Source: Shuttleworthella satelles DSM 14600 | Lineage (GTDB): Bacteria > Bacillota > Clostridia > Lachnospirales > Lachnospiraceae | Assembly (NCBI RefSeq): GCF_000160115.1 | Contig: NZ_GG665866.1 | Location: 918,825 to 982,824 of the forward strand | Reading direction: 5' to 3' | DNA length: 64,000 nucleotides | In this document: positions 1 through 7,602 of the stretch, one piece after another | Numbering within the stretch: position 1 is the first letter of the stretch | Layout of the letters: the number at the start of each line of letters is the position of its first letter | Notes under the pieces: generated by a model | Seen by the model: the letters and a program-made list of their open reading frames with translations, nothing else | What the model was told of the DNA's origin: nothing | The model's database searches: none | Made by a program: the position numbers and the translations under genes

Positions 1-746
1 GAAGCCGCGAAGGAGAGAGTGAACTCAGCGGATCCGACCGTATAGGACTCGACGCCGATCCCGAAGACCTTGGACTCGACACAGGGCTTTACCTTGGCGA
101 AATCGAAGGGCTCGGAGAGAATCTGCTCAATGGAGTCCTTATAGCGCATTCTCGGCCCCATGCGGTCTGCCGGAATATCCTTAAAACCATCCCCGGTCCA
201 AATATTCATGGTGCAGGGAAATCCGGTCTCCTCGGCGAAATAATTGGAGATACGAATGCAGGCCTTGCCGTGCTCGATCCAGAAGCTGCGAATCTCCTCA
301 TCCGGCGAGGAAAGGGTCAGGCCCTTGGCCATGGGATGGCTGAAAAAGGTCGGATTAAAATCCAGGCCGATGCCGTGTTTCTTGGCGAAATCAACCCATT
401 TCTTAAAGTGCCTGGGCTCAATCTGATCGCGGTCCACCCAGGGATTTTCCTCGTCAAAAACGGCATAGCTGGCGTGCACATTGATCTTCTTGGTTCCGGG
501 GGTCAACTTTAATACTTCCTCAATATCCGCAAAGAGCTCCTCCGGAGTTCTGGCCCTCCCTGGGTAGTTGCCGGTCGTCTGAATCCCGCCGGACAGGCCC
601 CTTCCCTTTTGATCAAAGCCAAGGACGTCGTCTCCCTGCCAGCAGTGGAGAGAGACCGGCACCTTTTTCAGGATCTCGATCGCCCGGTCGGTATCTACTC
701 CGACCTTTGCATATGCCTCTCTTGCCGCCTCATATCTTGCGCTCAT
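1..746 (-). CDS. rhaA: L-rhamnose isomerase, partial (C-terminus outside window)
   Basis: It converts L-rhamnose to L-rhamnulose in the cytoplasm, the first step of rhamnose catabolism. About 248 codons are visible. The start codon is at 746, behind a GAAAGGAGC-type ribosome site. The N-terminal part reads VSLHCWQGDDV, then NPWVDRDQ and LDFNPTFFSHP, which are characteristic of RhaA. The C-terminal part runs off the left edge. It lies 78 bases downstream of the rhamnulokinase gene in the same direction, so the two are very probably one operon. Confidence 0.93.
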   Translation of the reverse strand, partial: MSARYEAAREAYAKVGVDTDRAIEILKKVPVSLHCWQGDDVLGFDQKGRGLSGGIQTTGNYPGRARTPEELFADIEEVLKLTPGTKKINVHASYAVFDEENPWVDRDQIEPRHFKKWVDFAKKHGIGLDFNPTFFSHPMAKGLTLSSPDEEIRSFWIEHGKACIRISNYFAEETGFPCTMNIWTGDGFKDIPADRMGPRMRYKDSIEQILSEPFDFAKVKPCVESKVFGIGVESYTVGSAEFTLSFAA

Positions 747-824
747 ACCTGCTCCTTTCCTGAAAGGATCAATCCTTCCTCTTTCTCTGATTTTTATCCT
801 TCTCTGATTTTAAAAAACACTGGT

Positions 825-2225
825 TCACGGCTGATAAGACCTGATCTCAAAGGAATCCCGGATCAGCTTCCTGCCCGCCTGCAGGTCTTCTACCTGGTCC
901 GCGGCAATCATCTGGGCGAGAATGTTCCCAATCGCCGTCGCCTCGGTCGGGCCCGCGAGTACCTCCCGCCCCGTAGCTCTGGCCGTCAGTTGATTTAAAT
1001 AGTCCGCGTTGGCGCCGCCGCCAACGACATGAATCCTCTCATAGGACACCCCGTTGACCGCTTCCAACTCCTGAATGGTCCTTCCGTAGCAGACCGCCAG
1101 CGAATTGTAGATCACACTTGCCAGCTGACCAATCCCCTGCGGAACCTCCTGTCCCTTTTCCTCACAGGCCGTCTGCACCTCTCTTGCCATACTGGCCGGG
1201 GTCAGGAAACGGGGATCATTGGCATCGACCAGGGATTTGATCTTCTCTTTTTCCGCCAGACGACATATTTCCGCGAAGCTCATATCAGGGGCAATTTCTT
1301 TGCGGACTGACTGGATCATCCACAGGCCCATAATGTTCTTGAGATAGCGGAAGCGATCATTGTAGCCTCCCTCATTTGTAAAGTTGGCCGCTCTGCTCTC
1401 CGGGGAACAGTTGGCTTCTTCCAGTTCCGTTCCCATCAGTGACCATGTCCCGGAAGAGATATAGAGAAGATTGCTATCCTGACTGGGAACAGCCATGACG
1501 GCCGAAGCGGTATCGTGGCTGGCCGGCAGCACAATCTTACAGTTGAATCCAATCTCCTCCTGAAGCTCGGGGAGAAGTTCTCCAATGCAGGTTCCCGGTT
1601 TTGTCATGGGCTGAAAGATCCGCCTGGGATAGCCCAGGCGATCGATCAGATCCCAGTCCCAATTCCTGCTCTTGGGGTCTACCAGCTGGCCGGTCGTCGC
1701 GTTGGTGTATTCCTGGGCCTTGACTCCGGAGAGCAGGAAGTGAAAATAATCCGGGATCATCAGCATGGCGTCCGCCTGCTCCAGGATCTGTGGACGCATT
1801 GTCTGATCCGCCGCCAGCTGGTAGATGGTGTTGAAGATCTGCTTTTGAATTCCGGTTCTGGCATAGAGCTGATCCTCAGAGATCTTTTTATACACGAGTT
1901 CATCCGCCCCGCCCGTTCTCTGATCCCGATAGCCGTAAGCCTCTCCCAGGCGTCTGCCATCCCTGTCAATCAGAGCATAGTCAACTCCCCAGCTGTCGAT
2001 GCCGACAGATTCCGGAATTTTGCCCATCTCTTTGCACTTAATCATCCCCCTCTTGATCTCCTCAAAGAGCTGGATGAGATCCCAGGCCAGATGCCCCTGT
2101 CTTCGGACCATCCCATTGGGAAAGCGGTGAATTTCCTCCAGCTGCATCCTTCCATCCTCAAGGTGGGCAAGGATGTGACGTCCGCTGGAGGCCCCAATGT
2201 CGACAGCCAGATAGTACTTGCTCAT
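825..2225 (-). CDS. rhaB: Rhamnulokinase
   Basis: This FGGY-family sugar kinase phosphorylates L-rhamnulose with ATP to give rhamnulose-1-phosphate. The 466-residue length is normal for RhaB. The N-terminus shows the ATPase-fold phosphate loop DIGASSGR, followed by GIDSWGVDYALID around residue 95. The C-terminal domain carries ISSGTWSLMG and VVGGGANADYLNQLTA, typical of the family. The start at 2225 has a good AAAGGAGGG ribosome site. It precedes rhaA in the operon. No aldolase gene (rhaD) is visible in the window and it may follow rhaA beyond the left edge. Confidence 0.95.
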   Translation of the reverse strand: MSKYYLAVDIGASSGRHILAHLEDGRMQLEEIHRFPNGMVRRQGHLAWDLIQLFEEIKRGMIKCKEMGKIPESVGIDSWGVDYALIDRDGRRLGEAYGYRDQRTGGADELVYKKISEDQLYARTGIQKQIFNTIYQLAADQTMRPQILEQADAMLMIPDYFHFLLSGVKAQEYTNATTGQLVDPKSRNWDWDLIDRLGYPRRIFQPMTKPGTCIGELLPELQEEIGFNCKIVLPASHDTASAVMAVPSQDSNLLYISSGTWSLMGTELEEANCSPESRAANFTNEGGYNDRFRYLKNIMGLWMIQSVRKEIAPDMSFAEICRLAEKEKIKSLVDANDPRFLTPASMAREVQTACEEKGQEVPQGIGQLASVIYNSLAVCYGRTIQELEAVNGVSYERIHVVGGGANADYLNQLTARATGREVLAGPTEATAIGNILAQMIAADQVEDLQAGRKLIRDSFEIRSYQP

Positions 2226-2241
2226 CGAATCCCTCCTTTTG

Positions 2242-2274
2242 CTTGCTGCACTTGATCGATTCCTTACTGCATTT
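2242..2274 (-). promoter_or_regulatory. Direct repeat upstream of rhaB, candidate AraC-type half-sites
   Basis: Read on the minus strand, AAATGCAGTAAG and AAGTGCAGCAAG lie in direct orientation exactly 21 bases apart, between the terminator and the rhaB ribosome site. Two helical turns is the usual spacing for direct half-sites of AraC-family activators, and such a regulator is encoded just upstream. The assignment is inference: the repeats lie close to the start codon, and no convincing -35/-10 pair was found. Confidence 0.3.
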
Positions 2275-2320
2275 GGCAGCCCTCGCTTCCATGCCCTAAT
2301 CCTACCCTCAAAACGGCAGC

Positions 2321-2359
2321 AAAAAAAGGACAGTTTTTGTGTGAAAACTGTCCTTTTTT
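2321..2359. terminator. Bidirectional Rho-independent terminator after the AraC gene
   Basis: A perfect stem (AAAAAAGGACAGTTTT paired with its complement, TGTGTG-type loop) is flanked by A and T runs on both sides, so it can work in either direction. It separates the AraC/GH31 transcript from the rhaBA transcript. Confidence 0.9.
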
Positions 2360-2401
2360 GTCAAGGGTAAATATCATGTGGACAAGACCAGCAGAAGCCC
2401 T

Positions 2402-3361
2402 CTATGCCCTGTGACTCAGCCGGTAAGCCCTCGGTGTCTCTCCATACTCCTTTTTAAATAATCGGTAGAAGTAGGACTGGTTTTCATAGCCCACCTTCAT
2501 GCCGATTTCGTCCACGCGCATAGAAGTCTGAGTCAAAAGATAAGCCGCCTGCTGCAGACGCTTTGCCTGAATCAGACGGGTGTAATTGCGGCCGGTCAGC
2601 CGTCTGATCTCCTTGGACAACCAGAACAGGTCATAGCCCAGGATAGCTGCCAGATCGGATAATTTCCCATCGACATAATGGTCTTCCACATAGTTTAAAA
2701 CCGCAAGCTGCAGGTTGGCCCCCCTGTCCGAGGCCTCAAGGGCAATTCGGTCAGAGTAATTGACCAGGTTGAGAAAAAGCAGTCCCATACTGATCTGATT
2801 GATCGCCCTCTGGTTGGTCTCATGGTTCCAGAGACTCCAGATCAGATTTTCCAGCAGGTTCTGAATTGGAAGAATATCCGCCACCTGAAAGTGAAGATAA
2901 GAAGTCTCCCCTCTTCCCTGAAGGGCGTCGAGAAGAAAAGCGCGCAGGGGACTCTCTGTCTCCCCCAGCATACGCAGACCCTCATCAAAGAACTGGGGAA
3001 GGACAATGAAGTTGACCGCGATATCCTCCTCTCCGGCCGGAAAGAGTTCCTGCCTTGCCTTCTGGGACAAAAAGAGGATCTCCCCCTCTCTGAGAAGAAT
3101 ATCGTCCCCGTCCACCACATGGTGGGTGAAGCCCTGGCACATATAAACCACTTCAATATAGTTGTGCCGATGGGGAGGGAAGTAGGCAAAGCGGGTCGAC
3201 GGCCGCACCGTAATCAGACGTCCCCGTTCCAGGAGCTTGTCCGCATCAACGGTATCCGCCCTCCTGCTCGTGTAAATGTCCGCATCAGGTCCGTTTCCCG
3301 CAAGAATCCCCTCTTCTTCCGGACTGATCCTGCGCAATTCATTTAAAAGCTTTACATTCAT
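2402..3361 (-). CDS. AraC-family transcriptional regulator, probable rhamnose regulator
   Basis: The 319-residue protein has a cupin-like sensing domain in the first half (FAYFPPHRHNYIEVVYMCQG near residue 60) and a C-terminal double helix-turn-helix (LAAILGYDLFWLSKEIRR, then VDEIGMKVGYENQSYFYRLF). This is the usual layout of sugar-responsive AraC activators. It sits between rhaB and the GH31 gene, 37 bases downstream of the latter, and is probably co-transcribed with it. Control of rhaBA by rhamnose is an inference from position; the inducer cannot be read from sequence. Confidence 0.9.
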   Translation of the reverse strand: MNVKLLNELRRISPEEEGILAGNGPDADIYTSRRADTVDADKLLERGRLITVRPSTRFAYFPPHRHNYIEVVYMCQGFTHHVVDGDDILLREGEILFLSQKARQELFPAGEEDIAVNFIVLPQFFDEGLRMLGETESPLRAFLLDALQGRGETSYLHFQVADILPIQNLLENLIWSLWNHETNQRAINQISMGLLFLNLVNYSDRIALEASDRGANLQLAVLNYVEDHYVDGKLSDLAAILGYDLFWLSKEIRRLTGRNYTRLIQAKRLQQAAYLLTQTSMRVDEIGMKVGYENQSYFYRLFKKEYGETPRAYRLSHRA

Positions 3362-3398
3362 CTCCAGCCAATCTCTTTACCTGTATTTCCTCATCCCT

Positions 3399-5750
3399 CT
3401 ACTTCAGCTCGTAGCTGTTTCCTCCCAGGGGCTCTTCGACCCTGATATGCGCATAGGGATGACCATATCCGTTCACAGTCTGCCTCCCGATCAGCCGGCC
3501 ATCCTCCTGGATAAATTCGTAGATATCCACCTTGCCCTGCCGATAGTCGAAATCCTCTCCGTTATCCCGATAGTGGCGATAGCTGCCCCTGCCCGGGAAG
3601 ACCTTGAGAATTAGGCTGTCATATTCCCTCTCCCCAACATACTGCATGACTTCCCAGTTGGGGATAATCGCCCCGGCTCTGGCAAAGAGGGGGAGCTGGT
3701 CTAAGGCCGCGCTGACCACCTGATAGGACCCTCCCTCATAGACAGTCCCGGTAAAATAGTCATACCAGGTTCCCTGGGGGAAATAGACAAGGCGCCGGGT
3801 CTTCCCCTGATCCACAACAGGAGCCGCCATCAGGTCCTCGCCGACCAGAAACTGGTCATTGATCGCAAAGACATTGGGATCATTCGGATAGTGGAGCACC
3901 AAAGGGCGCATCAGCGGAAGACCCGTGAACTCCGTCACCCGGCAGAGGTCATAGAGATAGGGCAAGAGCCGGTAGCGCAGCTCGACGTATTCCCGGTAAA
4001 TATCCAAAACCCTGCTTGTAAACTGCCAGGGCTCCTGAAAGAGGCAGAATACGGCGGAGTGGTTGCGAAAGAGAGGAGAAAAGACGGCTGCCTCAATCCA
4101 CCGCGCCATAAGCTCGCCATTGGCGTCCCCGGAAAAACCTCCGAGATCCGTCCCTGCCAAAGAGAATCCGGACAGGCCAAGGTTGCATAGCTGGGGAATC
4201 ATCATCTGCAGATGGGACCAGATTGACTGGTTGTCCCCGGTCCAGACTGTGGCGTACTTCTGTCCGCCGGCATAGGTGGCCCGCGTAATGACAAAGGGCC
4301 GCTTGCCATTGGCCTTTCTCAGCCCCTGGCTGGTCGCCTTGGACATAAGATAACCGTAGACATTATGTATTTTCGCGTGGGATATAGGCTGATCTTCCCG
4401 ATGAAAGCAGACGTCATCCGGCAGTTCTCCCCGAAAAGAAGCCGGTTCATTCATGTCATCCCAGGTAGCGTCGAATCCCCAGTCCGTCAGAATCTTCTCT
4501 TTTCCCGCCCACCAGTCGCGCACTTTCCGGCGCCCGAAGTCCGGGAAGACGGTATCTCCCGGCCAGACGGCATTGACATAGACCTGACCGTTTCTATCCC
4601 TGGCAAAGTAATCGCCTTCGATTCCCTCATCATAGACGGCATATCCCGGATCCTTCTTGACCCCGGGATCGATGATCGGCACCGCGTGAAAGCCTTTTTT
4701 ATGTAGGTCTTTCAGCAGTTCCTGGGGACAATCGCCATAATATTTTCTGTCCCAGGTAAAGACCCGGTAACCGTCCATATAGTCGATATCGAAATGGATG
4801 GCATCACAGGGGATTCGATATGCTCGCATCTGATCTGCGATCCGACGGAAGACGCGGGCAGAGTCATAGCCCAGGCGGGACTGCTGATAGCCGAGCGTCC
4901 ACAGCTGGGGCAGGGGCTGGCGCCCGGTCAGCTCCGTGTAGAGGGAGACGAGGCCGACCATATCGGGGCTGTAGAGGATGTACTCCACATGATTCCCCCC
5001 ATTTGCCTGGTAGTAATAGAGCTCCGGGTCATCTCTTCCCAGGTCGATATGGCTGCGGCAGGGATTGTCATAGAAGAAGCCAAGCACTCCCTGGTCCCTT
5101 CGGACAATGAGAAAAGGGATGGACTTATAGGTGGCTGTCACCTGTTCCGTGTGTGTCTGGGGGATATCCGAATTCCAGTTGTCAAAGGCATAGCCCCTCT
5201 TATCCAAAAAGCCGGTCTTGTCACCCAGGCCATAGAAATGTTCATCTGCGTGCATTTGCCTGGTCACAATGAAGGAGGGAACCTGCTTGATCTTCTCTAA
5301 AGGGTTCTCATGCCCCTCCTCCTCCATCACGGTCTTATTATCTGAAACCGCCCCGAAGATCCCGCCCAGCTTCTCCTCGGTCTCAGAGGTCATGCGGGCC
5401 GGCTTGACCAGTTCCTTGTCCCCGCTTGCGGCCAGTAAATTTCCTTTGGTATCGTAAATTGTGTTGGTGAAATCATCTCCGATCACAAGAGAGAGTCTGC
5501 CTGTCTTAAGGGTCAGCCTGGCCCGGGCCCCACTGCCCTTTCTGAGGGTGATGTCCACGTCCTGATGGAGGTCTTCTTCCACGGCATAGGATTCATCCTC
5601 CCCGCTCTCATAGGCGACAAAGAGCTTGATCAGATCCTCCCGCAGGATATCCACCGAGGCCTCAGCCCCCTCGTAGTGCAGACGGATGACAGACCCCTCC
5701 CGGTCATATCCCAGCAGCTTTCCCAACTTCTGATTCTTCTGTTTTGCCAT
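3399..5750 (-). CDS. GH31 family alpha-glycosidase (alpha-glucosidase/alpha-xylosidase-like)
   Basis: This is a 783-residue retaining exo-alpha-glycosidase. The GH31 nucleophile motif TWDDMNEPASF lies near the middle and the acid/base region TWTGDNQSIWSHLQ follows. FHFDIDYMDGYRVFTWD is also typical of the family. There is no signal peptide, so the substrate must be cleaved in the cytoplasm. The start at 5750 is preferred over an upstream in-frame ATG at 5774 because AGAAGGA lies just before it. The gene sits upstream of the AraC regulator in the rhamnose block, which suggests action on a plant glycoside. Its exact specificity is not determined here. Confidence 0.9.
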   Translation of the reverse strand: MAKQKNQKLGKLLGYDREGSVIRLHYEGAEASVDILREDLIKLFVAYESGEDESYAVEEDLHQDVDITLRKGSGARARLTLKTGRLSLVIGDDFTNTIYDTKGNLLAASGDKELVKPARMTSETEEKLGGIFGAVSDNKTVMEEEGHENPLEKIKQVPSFIVTRQMHADEHFYGLGDKTGFLDKRGYAFDNWNSDIPQTHTEQVTATYKSIPFLIVRRDQGVLGFFYDNPCRSHIDLGRDDPELYYYQANGGNHVEYILYSPDMVGLVSLYTELTGRQPLPQLWTLGYQQSRLGYDSARVFRRIADQMRAYRIPCDAIHFDIDYMDGYRVFTWDRKYYGDCPQELLKDLHKKGFHAVPIIDPGVKKDPGYAVYDEGIEGDYFARDRNGQVYVNAVWPGDTVFPDFGRRKVRDWWAGKEKILTDWGFDATWDDMNEPASFRGELPDDVCFHREDQPISHAKIHNVYGYLMSKATSQGLRKANGKRPFVITRATYAGGQKYATVWTGDNQSIWSHLQMMIPQLCNLGLSGFSLAGTDLGGFSGDANGELMARWIEAAVFSPLFRNHSAVFCLFQEPWQFTSRVLDIYREYVELRYRLLPYLYDLCRVTEFTGLPLMRPLVLHYPNDPNVFAINDQFLVGEDLMAAPVVDQGKTRRLVYFPQGTWYDYFTGTVYEGGSYQVVSAALDQLPLFARAGAIIPNWEVMQYVGEREYDSLILKVFPGRGSYRHYRDNGEDFDYRQGKVDIYEFIQEDGRLIGRQTVNGYGHPYAHIRVEEPLGGNSYELK

Positions 5751-5819
5751 ACAGATTCCTTCTCTTCCCGACACATCTGCGATAAGCAGCGCAGATACCC
5801 CGGTGATTTTGATTTTACA

Positions 5820-7274
5820 TTATGATTCCGAATCCGGTCTGCATGGTTCCGAATCCGGTCTGCCCGCTTTTTCGTACCAGTCCAAAAAGCTGTGTTTGAC
5901 CCCCTGTTCCTTGTAGGCGATTACCGTCTGCAGGTTGACATTTTCCACGCTCCGAAAAATATTCTTCTCTACATACGGATTGGTCTTCTTGAGCTCTCTG
6001 ATCAGGGCCTTGATTTCGGCCCGCTTGGACCCGGTCTCTGCCCCTCCCACAACGGAACAGGAATCCGTCAGACGGCAGGCGCAGAGGATAAAGCGCAGGT
6101 CATTGTAGCGGGCCCAGTGGATAATGTCCGCCTCACGGACCAGATAGAGGGGGCGGATCAACTCCATCCCCTGAAAATTCGTGGAGTGGACCTTGGGCAT
6201 CATGGTCTGAATCTGGCCGCCATAGAGCATGCCCATCAGGATGGTCTCAATCACATCGTCAAAATGGTGGCCCAGAGCGATCTTATTGCAGCCCAGCTCC
6301 CTGGCCTTGGCGTAGAGATGGCCACGCCGCATGCGGGCGCAGAGATAGCAGGGATTTTCAATCTCCTCTCCGGCCACGATATCATAGATGGAAGATTCAA
6401 AGACCCGGATAGGGATTCCCAGAAGCCTGGCATTATCTGTGATCCTCCGGTAGTTCTCCTCATTATAGCCCGGATTCATAAGCAGAAATTCCAGACTGAA
6501 GTTCTGCTTCCCGTGCCGCAGGAGCTCCTGAAAGAGCTTGGCCATTATCATGGAGTCCTTGCCTCCGGAAATACAGACGGCGATCTTGTCTCCGTCTTGG
6601 ATCATGCCATACTCCCTGATGGCCCTGGTGAACTTGCACCAGATGTCTTTCTTAAACTTCTTGATCAGGCTGCGCTCAATTTCTCTGGTCCGGTCGGCGA
6701 CCCTGTCCTCTTTCTCCATAAATCGCGAGAGCTGATAGCGAATATAAGCCTGGTAGCCGTGCTCGATCGAATAGATCTCATAGCCCAGAGCTGACAGGTC
6801 TCTGGCGACCTCCTCCGAATGTTCTCCCGAATAACACAGGAGGTAGACTGGCCGATCCAGGGGAAGCTCCTCTTTTCTTTCGACGACCTCCTCCCAGAAG
6901 ATATTTCCGGCTCCCTCGATGGTATCCTTTGCAAACTCCTCCTGACTTCTGACGTCGATCAGGCACTTGTCCCTCGGGTCCTCCATCATCTGCTCTATAG
7001 TGCGAACATAGGCCCTTCGTCCTGAGTCTGTCTCCTCTGCAGCCACAGGGAATTTTCGTCCAGGCCCCGCTTTCTCTTTGGCCACAGAGACTTTCTCAAC
7101 CGAAGTCTCTGCGCCTGTGACAGAAATTCCCCGATCAACACTCTGCTCATCTTTGGCAGAAGTCCTCCGATCAACATTCTTCTCGTCTCCGGCAGAAGTC
7201 CTCCGATCAACACGCTTCTCCTCTCCGGCAGAAACGCTCTGCCCCATGCCGTCCTGATTTATCTCCTGACTCAC
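5820..7274 (-). CDS. Rhodanese-PP-loop fusion protein, TtcA-like
   Basis: The 484-residue protein has three parts. Residues about 1-80 are a low-complexity charged linker with near-identical 12-residue repeats (RRTSAGDEKNVD type). Residues about 90-170 are a rhodanese domain with a CYSGEHS active-site loop. The rest is a PP-loop ATPase with SGGKDSM, a CYLC pair and GHHFDDVIETILM, as in the TtcA/TtuA family that thiolates tRNA. The GTG start lies 4 bases after the arsR-like stop behind GAGGAG. A sulfur carrier fused to a thiolase-type ATPase suggests direct persulfide transfer. Its place at the end of a metal-efflux operon is unusual. Confidence 0.82.
   Translation of the reverse strand: MSQEINQDGMGQSVSAGEEKRVDRRTSAGDEKNVDRRTSAKDEQSVDRGISVTGAETSVEKVSVAKEKAGPGRKFPVAAEETDSGRRAYVRTIEQMMEDPRDKCLIDVRSQEEFAKDTIEGAGNIFWEEVVERKEELPLDRPVYLLCYSGEHSEEVARDLSALGYEIYSIEHGYQAYIRYQLSRFMEKEDRVADRTREIERSLIKKFKKDIWCKFTRAIREYGMIQDGDKIAVCISGGKDSMIMAKLFQELLRHGKQNFSLEFLLMNPGYNEENYRRITDNARLLGIPIRVFESSIYDIVAGEEIENPCYLCARMRRGHLYAKARELGCNKIALGHHFDDVIETILMGMLYGGQIQTMMPKVHSTNFQGMELIRPLYLVREADIIHWARYNDLRFILCACRLTDSCSVVGGAETGSKRAEIKALIRELKKTNPYVEKNIFRSVENVNLQTVIAYKEQGVKHSFLDWYEKAGRPDSEPCRPDSES
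7129..7236. repeat. Three tandem 36-bp repeats in the linker of the rhodanese-TtcA gene
   Basis: Three nearly identical 36-base units, each containing CCGATCAACA and CGGCAGAA, encode a 12-residue charged repeat. The unit is a multiple of three, so copy-number change would alter only linker length. Confidence 0.75.
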
Positions 7275-7277
7275 CTC

Positions 7278-7577
7278 TCACTCCTCTTCCACATGCTCTA
7301 AGGCGGTGCCTATAATGCTCGATACATGCGCGTCTGCCAGAGAATAATAGATCTGTTTTCCATCTCTTCTGGCCTTGACCAGACGAGTGTTCTTTAAGAT
7401 CCGCAGCTGATGGGAAATCGCCGGCTGGGTCATGGACAGGGTCTCCGCCAGATCGCTCACGCAGATTTCACCCTCGCTGAGAGCGCAGAGAATGCGGATA
7501 CGGGTGGCGTCTCCGAAGATTTTAAAGAGCTCTGCCAGTCTCAGCAGAGACTCCTCCTTGATGTCAAAAGCTTTCAT
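7278..7577 (-). CDS. ArsR/SmtB-family metal-responsive repressor (CzrA-like)
   Basis: This is a 99-residue winged-helix repressor. The recognition helix region reads TLSMTQPAISHQLRILK. The C-terminal helix carries D-A-H followed 11 residues later by H and then E (residues about 83-99), which matches the alpha-5 zinc site of CzrA/SmtB with Glu in place of the last ligand. The cysteine at the alpha-3 position (GEICVSDLA) is also present. It lies 25 bases after the P-type ATPase gene and probably represses the operon through the palindrome at 9841-9864. Confidence 0.9.
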   Translation of the reverse strand: MKAFDIKEESLLRLAELFKIFGDATRIRILCALSEGEICVSDLAETLSMTQPAISHQLRILKNTRLVKARRDGKQIYYSLADAHVSSIIGTALEHVEEE

Positions 7578-7602
7578 ATTGTCCGAGCCCTATCTCTTTT
7601 TT

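Noticed and set aside
5892-6794. 300-codon open frame on the plus strand
   Set aside because: It is antisense to the rhodanese-TtcA gene, whose motifs are clear on the minus strand.
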